Below the pieces are notes generated by a model, which saw only the letters and a list, made by a program, of their open reading frames with translations, did no database searches and was not told the origin of the DNA. This document shows positions 51,398 through 60,370 of a stretch of 64,000 bases of DNA, piece by piece; positions within the stretch are counted from its first letter, which is position 1, and each line of letters opens with the position of its first letter. Location: contig JAJZDW010000001.1 in assembly GCA_021851405.1 (NCBI GenBank), forward strand, positions 62,001 to 126,000. Direction: 5' to 3'. The stretch comes from Pseudomonadota bacterium. Its GTDB lineage: Bacteria > Pseudomonadota > Gammaproteobacteria > Steroidobacterales > Steroidobacteraceae. The position numbers and the translations under genes were made by a program.

Positions 51398-54100
51398 TTA
51401 GAGCTTCAGGTTCACCCCGACCATCACCTCGCGGTCATCGATCGTGGCGCCCTGCGGCAGCGTCGGTGTGCCGTAGTAGGTCACGATCTTGGTGCGCAGC
51501 AGATTCGAGCCCTGCGCATAGACCGACAGATGGTGGTTGATCTGGTATTCGAACGAGGCATCGAGCCAGCCGTAGCTCGCGGTGTAGATCGGATTCGCCG
51601 CCAACTGCGCATTCGAGCCGTTGTACAGCGAGGTGTAGAAGTCGCTGCGCCAGTTGTAGGCGACGCGGAACGACACCGGTCCTTTCTCGTAGATGCCGAT
51701 CAGATTGTAGCTATTCTTAGACAACCCCGGCAGCGTGGTCGTCTGCCCTGCGACTGCGGTCGGTGCCGCTGCATCGATGTAGGTGTAGTTCGCCGCAATT
51801 CCGAGGCCACTCAGCCAGCCCGGCAGATGGCGGAAGAACTGCTGGTATCCGACCTCCAACCCCTTCAGCGAGGCGTTGCCGCCGTCGACTGCGCCGGTCA
51901 GATTGTACGTGATGCCATTGAGGGCAAACGCGTCCTGCTGCGTCTCGGACAGCCAGAAATTCTGCAGACGCTTGTAGAACACATCGGCGGTGAGCGCCGA
52001 ACCGTGCGCGAAGTAGTACTCGAGCGAGGTGTCGAACTGTGTCGCGGTGGTCGGCTTGAGGTTCGGATTGCCGCCACTTGCCGCACCCTGCGCCGGCAGC
52101 AGGCTGATCGACGGTCGGATCTGGCTGAAGTCCGGGTAGGCAATTGCCTTGGACGCCGCAAAGCGCCACTGCAGGTCATGCGTCAGCTTGAACAGCAGGT
52201 TCAAGCTCGGCAGCGCATCAGTCTCACCGTGCGAGAAGTTCGCTGGCGTGTAGACGCCCGCGTTGCCGATCTCTCCGCTCATGAAGTCCTCGTGCCGCAC
52301 CACACGCACCCCGACGTTGCCGCTCATTGGGACGCCGACGTGCGCATCGAAGTTCAACTGCACGAACGCGGCGTAGGTACGTTCGTCGACATGGTAGTCG
52401 GCGGTGCCATTATCCGTGGGCATGGCCGCGCCGAAGGCGCTGTACACACTGGGCGCTTGGAAATGCAGCTTGCTCGGGTCAAATACCGTGTAGGCCGGAA
52501 TGACCGGGGTGGAGGAGACGGCCGAGAGGAACGGACTGAGCGGCACGTTGGCGAACCACTGCGAGTTCGCCTGGATTTGCGCACTGGTGATGGCCGTGAA
52601 GGTGGACCATTGATTGAACTGGTCCTTGCGGTCGGCCAGCTGCACACCGCTTTCCACCGAACTGAGGAAGCCGTGCGCGAAGGCGTAGGTCGCATTCAGC
52701 GTACCGGCGGTCTCACTGCCACGGAAATGCTGCTCGGTGTCGTACAGATAGCTGTGATAGTTGCTCGAGGTGCTGTCATTGAAGTTGGCGAGATTGGTCA
52801 GATCGAAGCCCGGCACCATCGAGGTCGTGATCCCGGAGGTCGACACGCTCTGCGAGATCGTCGGTACGGTCGTGCCGATGTCGACGGCGGGATTGTTCAG
52901 CCGCTCGGTCGCCTTCGAGTAACTGAGATCGCCGGCCACCGTCCACGGAATGGGCGTCCATTTCACGTGCAGATTGTATTGACGGTTGACGTCCTCGACG
53001 GTACGCCACGCGCCCACGGTGCTGGCCAGTCCGTTGTTGAACGTGACGGCGCTGGCATCGCTGGTGCCCGGGAAGAGCGAGACCGATCCGGGCTGAATCG
53101 TGCCACCACCCTGCTGGGAATAGAAGGTGTATTGATTCTGTGCCCAGGTGAAGTCTTCGCTCGTAGCCTCGATGTAGGCCTGCAAATCGTGGGTCGGCTG
53201 CCATTGCAGCACGGCATCGACGCCGACGCGGTGCCGGTTGCCGACGAACATCGTGTTGTACACCCCGTTGGTGTACTCGACGGTCTGCCCCGGCACGGCG
53301 GTCTTGCTGATGGCGATCGAATTGTTCGTCGCACCGTCTTCGCGGTAGGCTCGGTCGTGGTAGGAGAAATCGAGCAACGCGCCGATCTTGCCGATGCCGG
53401 TGCGCCAGATATCGCTCGCCAGCATGTTGAAGTTCGGCCGCGCCGTGCCGATCATGTCGCCGTAGGTCTCCCCGGCGCTGAAGTCGAGCTGGCGGCCCGC
53501 GAAGTCAAACGGCCGGTGCGTGCGCAGGTCGACCGTGCCGGCAAGACCGCCGGCGATCAGGCTCGCCGTCGGATCCTTATAGACGTCGATCCCGGCAAGC
53601 AGCGAGGAGGGAATATCCTCAAGGTTCAGGACGCGGCTGCCGGTGGCGCTGAACACCTCGCGGCCGTTCAGGGTGGTCTCCGCGTAGGGCAATCCGCGGA
53701 TTTCATAGCCGCTGTTGATCACCGAGCCGCCGATGTTGACCGTACCGCCACCTTCACCGAGCTGGCGGCTGACCTGGATGCCCGGGATGCGCTGCAGTGC
53801 ATCGATCGCGGTGACGTCGGGGAGCTTACCGATCTGCGAGGCGACGATGGCGTCCTCGATGGTGTTCGAGAAGCGCTGGATGTTCAACGCGCTCTCCATG
53901 CTGGCACGAATGCCGGTCACGACGACTTCCTGCAGGACCGCCGGCGCCGCGGCTTTCTTGTGATCGTGGGCGCTGCCCGCGGTCGAGTCGGCGGCCGTAG
54001 CGGCCTGGGGGCCGGGTCCGGCCGATTTGGCCCAGGCGGGCACTGCGCCGGCCAATGCCAGCGCGACGGCTCCGGACACGAGCCTTGACGTGAGCTTCAT
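51398..54100 (-). CDS. TonB-dependent outer-membrane receptor
   Basis: A 900-aa receptor. A Sec leader (LVSGAVALALAGAVPAWA) is followed by the plug domain, with the TonB box region before VVVTGIRASMESALN, then IGKLPDVTAIDALQRIPGIQV, YEIRGLP and the YKDPTASLIAGGLAGTVDLRT plug end. The 22-strand barrel ends with VMVGVNLKL, a hydrophobic closing strand. It belongs to the group commonly tied to carbohydrate loci in Xanthomonadales and Caulobacter. ATG 54100 has GAGGGGGA upstream. No FecA-type signalling domain or sigma/anti-sigma pair is present. It probably imports oligosaccharides made by the surrounding glycosidases. Confidence 0.92.
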   Translation of the reverse strand: MKLTSRLVSGAVALALAGAVPAWAKSAGPGPQAATAADSTAGSAHDHKKAAAPAVLQEVVVTGIRASMESALNIQRFSNTIEDAIVASQIGKLPDVTAIDALQRIPGIQVSRQLGEGGGTVNIGGSVINSGYEIRGLPYAETTLNGREVFSATGSRVLNLEDIPSSLLAGIDVYKDPTASLIAGGLAGTVDLRTHRPFDFAGRQLDFSAGETYGDMIGTARPNFNMLASDIWRTGIGKIGALLDFSYHDRAYREDGATNNSIAISKTAVPGQTVEYTNGVYNTMFVGNRHRVGVDAVLQWQPTHDLQAYIEATSEDFTWAQNQYTFYSQQGGGTIQPGSVSLFPGTSDASAVTFNNGLASTVGAWRTVEDVNRQYNLHVKWTPIPWTVAGDLSYSKATERLNNPAVDIGTTVPTISQSVSTSGITTSMVPGFDLTNLANFNDSTSSNYHSYLYDTEQHFRGSETAGTLNATYAFAHGFLSSVESGVQLADRKDQFNQWSTFTAITSAQIQANSQWFANVPLSPFLSAVSSTPVIPAYTVFDPSKLHFQAPSVYSAFGAAMPTDNGTADYHVDERTYAAFVQLNFDAHVGVPMSGNVGVRVVRHEDFMSGEIGNAGVYTPANFSHGETDALPSLNLLFKLTHDLQWRFAASKAIAYPDFSQIRPSISLLPAQGAASGGNPNLKPTTATQFDTSLEYYFAHGSALTADVFYKRLQNFWLSETQQDAFALNGITYNLTGAVDGGNASLKGLEVGYQQFFRHLPGWLSGLGIAANYTYIDAAAPTAVAGQTTTLPGLSKNSYNLIGIYEKGPVSFRVAYNWRSDFYTSLYNGSNAQLAANPIYTASYGWLDASFEYQINHHLSVYAQGSNLLRTKIVTYYGTPTLPQGATIDDREVMVGVNLKL

Positions 54101-54309
54101 GATCGATCCCCCTCGAGTCAGTTGATGCAATTTCGCAAACGCCTAAGACCGCGGTATTCAGCGGCTCCGCCCGCAGCGTTGTTTACAGGCGGATGATATC
54201 TTCGTATATAAATATAAATACCATTGGCGCACCGGCGGGCGCAAGAGGAATCTCATAATATGAAACGCAAGATCATATTCTTGGACGGCGCCTGTTGGTC
54301 CCGCGCCAC
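54101..54309. promoter_or_regulatory. AT-rich divergent region between receptor and GH78 genes
   Basis: Within this 209-bp spacer, 54191-54230 is far richer in A and T than its surroundings, with TATATAAATATAAATA near 54206-54221. It suits the minus-strand promoter of the receptor. CATAAT at 54254-54259 is a possible -10 for the GH78 gene. No clear -35 or palindrome is seen. Confidence 0.35.
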
Positions 54310-57159
54310 ATGACCTCACGTCGCGCCGTGTTGCGCCTGCTGGCGCTCGGGACACCGGGCGGGCTGGCCCGCGTGCGCACCGCGCAGGCCGCCGAGGCGA
54401 GCGGACCGTGCGACGTCAGTCCGATGGACCTGCAGATCGAGTGGCGCAGCGAGGCACACGGCATCGATGCATCCCGGCCCCGCTTCGGCTGGACGCTCGC
54501 GCCGCGCTCGGCGCAGTTGCGAGTGCTCGGCCAGAGTGCCTGGCAGGTGATCGTAGCCCGTTCCCCGGCCGCGATCCGAGCCGGGCGCGGGGAGATCTGG
54601 GACAGCGGCCGGCGCAGCTCGCCCGCCCTGCGGGTCGCACCGGAGCATGATCTGCCCCTGGCATCCCAGCGCCGCTACTGGTGGGCCGTGCGCATCTGGG
54701 ACCAGCGCGGCCGCCCCAGTCAGTTCTCCCCGCCGGCCGTGTTCAGCACCGGCATCCTGCATGCCGCCGACTGGCGTGCGCAATGGATTTCCGACGGTGC
54801 GGACTGGCCGGCGAGCCCCCTGCCCCCGCCGGCGATCAATCGCAGCCCGCCGTCCGTACCGCGTCCGATGCCGCTATTTCGCCGCGAGTTCCCGGTACGC
54901 AAACCGCTGCGCTGCGCGCTGCTGTCCGTGTGCGGGCTGGGTCAGTATGCGCTGCACATCAATGGCGAGCCGGCGAGCGCGAGCGTGCTCAATCCCGGCT
55001 GGACCGATTACACCAAGACCGTCCTCTACGACACGTACGAGGTCACCTCGCGCTTGCGTCAGGGGTCGAACGTGCTCGGCATCCTGCTCGGCAATGGGTT
55101 CTTCAATGTCGAGAAATATCCCGGGCGGTATACCAAGTTCGTGGGCCGCTTCGGGCGCCCGAAGCTGATCGCGCAGTTGCGTCTGCTGTATACCGATGGC
55201 AGCGAGGACTGGGTGGTCAGTGATGCCTCCTGGGACACCCATCCCGGTCCGATCGTGCTCTCCTCGGTCTACGGCGGAGAGGATTTCGACGCGCGGCGCG
55301 CCCTGCCCGGCTGGGACCGGTCGGGGTTCCGAGCGGCCGGCTGGCGGCCCGCCACGCCGGTGCGCCAGCCCGGCGGGCGGCTGTGCGCGCAGACCGTTCC
55401 CGCGGTGAGGTCGGCGCGCACCCTGCAGCCCATGGCCGTCACGCAGCCCAAGCCAGGCGTGTTCGTTTACGATCTCGGGGAGAACTTCTCCGGCTGGCCG
55501 GTCATGACCGTGCGCGGCGCGGCCGGATCCACGGTACGAATGCTGCCGGGCGAGCTGTTACAGGAAGACGGCTGCGTCACGCAGCGCAGCGCCGCGGCGA
55601 CGCCCGCAGATGCGGTCTGGTTCACCTATACCCTGGCCGGTACGGGCCTCGAGCGCTGGCAGCCCCGATTCAGCTACTACGGTTTCCGTTATGTGCAGGT
55701 CGAGGGCGCCGCGCCGCGCGGTCAGCAACGCGCCGGGGTCCCCGAGCTGCTCTCACTCGAGGGGCAGTTTCTGCACGATGCACTGGCGCGCATCGGCACA
55801 CTCGAGATCGGCCAGCCGATGTTGCGCCGCATCCATCAGCTGATCGTACAGGCGCTGCTCAGCAACAGTTTCAGTGTGCTCACCGACTGCCCGCAGCGCG
55901 AGAAACTCGGCTGGCTGGAGCAGACCTACCTCAATGCCGACACCGTGTTCTACAACGAACAGGCGGTGACGGTCTACGAGAAGATGCTGCGCGACATGAT
56001 GGACAGCCAGAGGGCCTCGGGACTCGTGCCCAGCATCGCCCCGGAGTACGTGGCGTTCATCGATGCCGACGGGCGCAATTCCGCGTTCCGCGATTCCCCC
56101 GAATGGGGTTGCGCGATCGTGCTCTCGCCGTGGGCCGCATACCGCTACACCGGCGACACGCGCATCCTCGCCACCGGCTACCCGGCCATGTGCCGCTACG
56201 TCGCCTACCTGGCCTCCCGCGCCCACGGCGATCTGCTCGATTACGGTCTCGGAGACTGGTTCGACTGGGGCCCGAAGCCGCCGGGGGAATCGCAGCTGAC
56301 CAGCAAGCGCTTGACGGCCTCGGCGACCTACTGCCGGGTGCTCGCGACGCTCGCGGCCATTGCGCGGGTCCTCGGGCTGCGCGCCGATGCCGGCCGCTTC
56401 GCGCGGCGCGCCGTGACGGTGCGCCGCGCCCTGAACCGCGCACTGTTCGATCCGGCCACTCATTCGTACGGACGCGGCAGTCAGACCGCCAATGCCATGC
56501 CGCTGGCCATCGGCCTGGTGCCCGCCCCGCAGCGTGGCGCGGTCCTGGCACACCTGGTGGCCGACATCCGGGCACATGGCAATCACGTAACGGCCGGAGA
56601 CATCGGCTTTCTGTATGTGATCCTGGCACTGATGCAGGGCGGGCGCGCCGATGTTCTGTTCGACATCCTCACGCAGACGACGGCACCGAGCTATGGATAT
56701 CAGCTCGCGCGCGGCGCGACTGCGCTCACGGAAACCTGGAACGCGAACCCCGACAACTCGCAGAATCATTTCATGCTCGGCCAGGCGGAGGCGTGGCTTT
56801 ACGGCGGCCTGGCCGGGTTACGCATCGATCAGCACCGCGCGGCGCATGAGCGCATCCGCATCGAGCCGCAGCCGGTCAAAGGGGTCCGCTCCGCGGCGGT
56901 GCGCTACCAGGGGGTATTCGGCGAGGTGAGCGTGCGCTGGGTGAAGAACCGCAACGAGAACCGGCTGCGGCTGCGCGTGAGCGTGCCGGCCGGCATGCTG
57001 GCGACACTCGCCGTACCGTGTGCCGAGGCGAGTCAGATCCGCGAGGGCGGACGCGCGCTCGATGACGCTTATGGCGTCTTACATGCGCGGCACAGCGCAG
57101 GGCGTACGCTGATCACAGTGGGGTCGGGCCGTTACGTCTTCGACGCGCCGCTCGGCTGA
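54310..57159 (+). CDS. Alpha-L-rhamnosidase (GH78), Tat-exported
   Basis: A 949-aa enzyme with a twin-arginine leader (MTSRRAVLRLLALG). The domain order is that of bacterial GH78: N-terminal Bac_rhamnosid segments (INGEPASASVLNPGWTDYTK), then the (alpha/alpha)6 barrel with acid block LTDCPQREKLGWLEQTYLN and base block ARGATALTETWNAN, and a C-terminal sheet domain. ATG 54310 is chosen; an upstream TTG (54295) is in frame but unneeded, and the ATG at 54260 is out of frame. It is the last gene of the sugar region, directly before the mobile-element remnants. Confidence 0.9.
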   Translation: MTSRRAVLRLLALGTPGGLARVRTAQAAEASGPCDVSPMDLQIEWRSEAHGIDASRPRFGWTLAPRSAQLRVLGQSAWQVIVARSPAAIRAGRGEIWDSGRRSSPALRVAPEHDLPLASQRRYWWAVRIWDQRGRPSQFSPPAVFSTGILHAADWRAQWISDGADWPASPLPPPAINRSPPSVPRPMPLFRREFPVRKPLRCALLSVCGLGQYALHINGEPASASVLNPGWTDYTKTVLYDTYEVTSRLRQGSNVLGILLGNGFFNVEKYPGRYTKFVGRFGRPKLIAQLRLLYTDGSEDWVVSDASWDTHPGPIVLSSVYGGEDFDARRALPGWDRSGFRAAGWRPATPVRQPGGRLCAQTVPAVRSARTLQPMAVTQPKPGVFVYDLGENFSGWPVMTVRGAAGSTVRMLPGELLQEDGCVTQRSAAATPADAVWFTYTLAGTGLERWQPRFSYYGFRYVQVEGAAPRGQQRAGVPELLSLEGQFLHDALARIGTLEIGQPMLRRIHQLIVQALLSNSFSVLTDCPQREKLGWLEQTYLNADTVFYNEQAVTVYEKMLRDMMDSQRASGLVPSIAPEYVAFIDADGRNSAFRDSPEWGCAIVLSPWAAYRYTGDTRILATGYPAMCRYVAYLASRAHGDLLDYGLGDWFDWGPKPPGESQLTSKRLTASATYCRVLATLAAIARVLGLRADAGRFARRAVTVRRALNRALFDPATHSYGRGSQTANAMPLAIGLVPAPQRGAVLAHLVADIRAHGNHVTAGDIGFLYVILALMQGGRADVLFDILTQTTAPSYGYQLARGATALTETWNANPDNSQNHFMLGQAEAWLYGGLAGLRIDQHRAAHERIRIEPQPVKGVRSAAVRYQGVFGEVSVRWVKNRNENRLRLRVSVPAGMLATLAVPCAEASQIREGGRALDDAYGVLHARHSAGRTLITVGSGRYVFDAPLG

Positions 57160-57179
57160 TACGCACACGCGAGGGACTC

Positions 57180-57395
57180 CCCGCGATGTTGGTGGTGTGT
57201 GAAGGCCGGGAAACCGAACCAAATGATATCGATGGCCTCCGTGCTCACTTGCGAATCAACGCGGCGGCCGTTCACATCGGTGACAGACCCTGTTGGGCTC
57301 GTCCGCAAGGCGCAGAAGCTTTTCCAGGGCGGCCGCAACTACGATCTGGTCTGCGTGATATGCGATGGCGACTCACGTCATCTCGCCGTCGCGTG
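57180..57395 (+). pseudogene. RloB-like gene fragment with a frameshift
   Basis: From 57186 the frame reads VVCEGRETEP, then LRAHLRINAAAVHI; the homology then continues one frame over with DPVGLVRKAQKLFQGG and NYDLVCVICDGDSR. That is the core of RloB-like proteins (IVCEG-x-TEP and the Asp-x-Asp of a Toprim-like fold), found in defence and restriction loci. The N terminus is missing, a 1-2-base indel lies near 57278-57290, and the C-terminal half is gone. It is therefore a decayed fragment. The homology switches to relaxase sequence around 57390-57420. Confidence 0.6.
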
Positions 57396-57934
57396 GGCGT
57401 TGGCGGTTCGTCCGCTACGAAACCGACGAACCGCAGCCGCATGTCCATGTGATCTTCAAGGCGGTCAGCGAGCAGGGCGAGCGCCTGAATATCCGCAAGG
57501 CCACCCTGCGTGAGTGGCGCGAGGAATTCGCAAGCCACCTGCGTCGCGTCGGCGTCGCCGCCAATGCGACGCCGCGCTTCGTCCGCGGAGAGACGCGCCC
57601 GCGGAAGTCCGATGGCATTTATCGCGCCGCTCGACGCGGCGCGTCGATTCACCTGCGAGACCGGATCGAAGCCGCGGCCATCGCACTACGCGAAGCGGAC
57701 CCGGCCGGTGATCCCGCCAAACTGCGGATACGCGAAACACGGCGAGATCTCGAACGCGGATGGCTCGCCACCGGCGACGCGCTGACGAGCCAGGGGCAGT
57801 CCGCCCTCGCCGACCAGACCCGGCAGTTTGTCCGCAATCTGCCTCCGGCCAGGACGGTGCGGGAGTGGCTCATGGCGGGTTTGGTCGAACAGCGCCGTAG
57901 CCGTCGGGTTGACTCTCTGGAAGTGGCTCGATGA
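57365..57934 (+). pseudogene. Truncated relaxase (MobA/TraI-like) C-terminal part
   Basis: The reading frame gives 189 aa. QPHVHVIFKAVSEQGERLNI carries the His-x-His of the HUH metal site; TLREWREEFASHLRRVGVAANAT and VRGETRPRK follow, as in MobA/TraI-type relaxases. The N-terminal third with the nicking Tyr and first metal ligands is absent, replaced by RloB-fragment DNA, so the protein cannot nick DNA. The C-terminal end looks natural. It marks a former conjugative or mobilisable element. It could still be translated from 57365. Confidence 0.6.
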
Positions 57935-57958
57935 CAGGTCCAGCGAGGTGGCAAATCG

Positions 57959-57986
57959 TTGACAGTTATTTCGATCTGTATATGAT
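57959..57986 (+). promoter_or_regulatory. Near-consensus promoter of the toxin-antitoxin operon
   Basis: TTGACA (57959-57964), 16-bp spacer, TATGAT (57981-57986). It is the clearest sigma70 promoter in the window. Transcription would begin at about 57993, which is one base from the ATG of the AbiEi-like gene, so that message is probably leaderless. Confidence 0.7.
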
Positions 57987-57993
57987 TAGCCAC

Positions 57994-58599
57994 ATGCGTC
58001 GGACTTATCGACAGCGCATCGAATCACTCCTGCAGACGAAGGGATTCCTGGACCGCCGGTCGGTCGCGGATGCTGGGATTCATACGCAATACCTCACCAG
58101 GATGGTGGCTGAAGGCGCGCTGGAGCGCATCGCGCCCGGTCGATATCGGTATCCGAACGCACAGGTCTCAGAGCACCATGGCCTCGTGCTCGCGTCGGTG
58201 GCGGCACCGCACGCGGTAGTGTGTTTGCGATCCGCCCTGAGCGTTCATGGCATCGGCACGCAGTTGCCTGCCGAGGTGTGGGTGGCAATCGAGCGCGGCA
58301 CCACGGCTCCGAGGCTCCTCAGCCCTGCACTCCGGGTGGTGCGCTACTCGGGCAGCGCGTTCACTGAGGGAATCGAAGTACACCGCATCGAACGCCAGGA
58401 GGTTCGCGTCTATAGCGTGGCCAAGACCCTGGCCGATCTCTTCAAGGCGCGGAACCGAATCGGTGTCGACGTGGCCGTCGAGGCGCTGCGGGAAGCCTGG
58501 CGCGACCGCCGCTTCAGGATGACCGAACTAGACCGGGCGGCCAAGGCGTGCCGAGTGGAACGCGTCATGCGGCCATACGTCGAGGGCGTGGTCGCATGA
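57994..58599 (+). CDS. AbiEi-like antitoxin/transcriptional regulator
   Basis: A 201-aa protein of the type IV AbiEi antitoxin family. The N-terminal winged helix (ESLLQTKGFLDRRSVADAGI, then YLTRMVAEGALERIAPGRYRY) is followed by the C-terminal AbiEi domain with VCLRSALSVHGIGTQLP, VYSVAKTLADLFKARNRIG and VAVEALREAW. AbiEi proteins bind their promoter and usually pair with an AbiEii nucleotidyltransferase toxin. Here the partner is instead a DarT-like toxin, joined by a 4-base ATGA overlap. ATG 57994 is chosen over 57931, because 57931 lies upstream of the promoter. Confidence 0.85.
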   Translation: MRRTYRQRIESLLQTKGFLDRRSVADAGIHTQYLTRMVAEGALERIAPGRYRYPNAQVSEHHGLVLASVAAPHAVVCLRSALSVHGIGTQLPAEVWVAIERGTTAPRLLSPALRVVRYSGSAFTEGIEVHRIERQEVRVYSVAKTLADLFKARNRIGVDVAVEALREAWRDRRFRMTELDRAAKACRVERVMRPYVEGVVA

Positions 58600-59267
58600 G
58601 CGGAGCCGTAGCGGCAAGGCCTTATGCCGGTAGGCTAAACCCCGAGAAGGCGCTGATCTGGCGGATCATTCACCGCGATAATCTGCCGTGGGTGCTCGAC
58701 AACGGCTTGCACTGCGGCAACGGCGCAGTACGTGCATCGCATTGGGTCAGCATCGGCAACGAGGAGCTGATCGACAAGCGCGCCCACCACCCGGTACCTG
58801 TCCCACCGGGCGGATTCCTGAACGACTATGTGCCGTTTTACTTCACGCCCTTTTCCCCGATGTTGCGCAATATCCGCACAGGTTGGGGCGGCGTCCAGAG
58901 GCGCGCCAATGAGGAACTCGTGATCCTCGTGTCCAGCCTGCACCACGTGGCCACGCAGAACCTGACGTTCCTGTTTACGGACAGCCACGCCTACTACCAA
59001 TGGGCGAATTTCTATTCAGACCTGGCCGACCTCGACAAGATCGACTGGCCGCTTCTCCAGGCCCGGGATTTCAAACGCGACGCCGAAGACCCCGGCAAGT
59101 TCGAGCGATACCAGGCTGAGGCTCTCATACATAGACACTTGCCTATTCAAGACTTGAAGGGCATCGTTTGCTTCACGGATTCTTTGAGGCAGACCATCGA
59201 ACAACAAGTGCACGAACGCAATCTGACTTTACCGGTCCATGCTCGGACTAACTGGTACTTCTTATGA
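58596..59267 (+). CDS. darT: DarT-family DNA ADP-ribosyltransferase toxin
   Basis: A 223-aa DUF4433/DarT protein, a toxin that attaches ADP-ribose from NAD+ to bases of single-stranded DNA. Visible are the NAD-site block [45 protein letters not shown], and the catalytic Glu, here Glu175 in [12 protein letters not shown]. All regions look intact, so it should be active. It overlaps the AbiEi-like gene before it and the DarG gene after it by 4 bases each. Such systems stop phage replication and stabilise mobile elements. Confidence 0.9.
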   Translation: MSGAVAARPYAGRLNPEKALIWRIIHRDNLPWVLDNGLHCGNGAVRASHWVSIGNEELIDKRAHHPVPVPPGGFLNDYVPFYFTPFSPMLRNIRTGWGGVQRRANEELVILVSSLHHVATQNLTFLFTDSHAYYQWANFYSDLADLDKIDWPLLQARDFKRDAEDPGKFERYQAEALIHRHLPIQDLKGIVCFTDSLRQTIEQQVHERNLTLPVHARTNWYFL

Positions 59268-60370
59268 TCACTTTTGCCCAAGGTAACCTACTAGAAGCCC
59301 GCGCCGACGCGCTCGTCAACACCGTCAATACCGTCGGTGTGATGGGAAAGGGCATTGCGCTCATGTTCAAGGAGCGTTTCCCGGAAAACTATCGTCGTTA
59401 TGCTGCTGCCTGCAAGGCGAAGGCAGTCCGGACGGGCCAGATGTTTATCACAGAGGTCAGCGAGCTGGATGGCCCACGCTGGATCATCAACTTCCCGACA
59501 AAACAGAATTGGAGGGGGAATTCTCGAATCGAGTGGATCACCGAGGGGCTTCAGGACCTCCGTCGCTTCTTGATCGAGAACGGGGTCCGGTCCATTGCTA
59601 TCCCGCCGCTTGGCGCTGGAAATGGAGGCCTGAACTGGTCGGAGGTTCGTCCGCATATTGAGGCAGCCCTCGGCGATCTTGACGCCGAAATTCAGGTATT
59701 CGAGCCGACGCAGAAATACCAGAATGTGGCAAAGCGCGCTGGTGTCGAGAAACTGACTCCCGCGCGCGCGCTGATCGCCGAACTGGTGCGCCGGTACTGG
59801 GTGGTAGGCATGGAGTGCAGCCTCCTGGAGATACAGAAGCTCGCGTGGTTCCTCGAACGCGCTATCGAGCATTTCAGCCCGGGCGACAATCCGCTCGACC
59901 TTCAATTCCGCGCCCATATTTACGGTCCATTCGCCAATCGTCTCTCGCACCTTCTGGACAATTTGGATGGAAGCTATTTGCATTGCGACAAGCGGATCAG
60001 TGACGCGGACCCTCTAGATGTCATCTGGTTCGATGATGCGCGCAGAGATTTCGTGCAGGCCTATCTCAGGAGCGAGGCGACGGCTTACGCACCGGCGTTG
60101 GAGGCGACGGCTTCTTTGATTGATGGATTCGAGTCACCCTTCGGCATGGAGTTGTTGGCAACGGTGGACTGGTTGCTGACGCGCGAGGGCGTTTCGCCCA
60201 GCGTTCCTGCCCTGCGTGAAGGCCTGCGCCATTGGAACGGCAGTACTGTTGCTGCCACCCGCAAGGACAAGCTGTTCGACGACCGAGCCTTGGGCATCGC
60301 GCTAGAGCGCCTTACGAAGGTTGGGGCGTGGGCTATGCCGCCTGAAACGCCTTCGCGAATCGTCCAATAA
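59264..60370 (+). CDS. darG: DarG-family macrodomain antitoxin
   Basis: A 368-aa antitoxin that removes ADP-ribose from DNA and also binds the toxin. The N-terminal macrodomain (about residues 1-150) has [27 protein letters not shown] in pieces, IINFPTK with Lys80 at the position known to be needed in Thermus DarG, and [13 protein letters not shown]. The C-terminal half (from about 160, [27 protein letters not shown] in parts) is the DarT-binding domain. It is full length, and its last 38 bases overlap the decayed integrase gene. Confidence 0.92.
   Translation: MITFAQGNLLEARADALVNTVNTVGVMGKGIALMFKERFPENYRRYAAACKAKAVRTGQMFITEVSELDGPRWIINFPTKQNWRGNSRIEWITEGLQDLRRFLIENGVRSIAIPPLGAGNGGLNWSEVRPHIEAALGDLDAEIQVFEPTQKYQNVAKRAGVEKLTPARALIAELVRRYWVVGMECSLLEIQKLAWFLERAIEHFSPGDNPLDLQFRAHIYGPFANRLSHLLDNLDGSYLHCDKRISDADPLDVIWFDDARRDFVQAYLRSEATAYAPALEATASLIDGFESPFGMELLATVDWLLTREGVSPSVPALREGLRHWNGSTVAATRKDKLFDDRALGIALERLTKVGAWAMPPETPSRIVQ

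Noticed and set aside
50984-54088. A 1034-codon open frame on the plus strand opposite the TonB receptor
   Set aside because: It mirrors the receptor gene's GC-rich third positions, has no recognisable domains and is full of Arg, Gly and Asp. The receptor on the minus strand has clear plug and barrel motifs.
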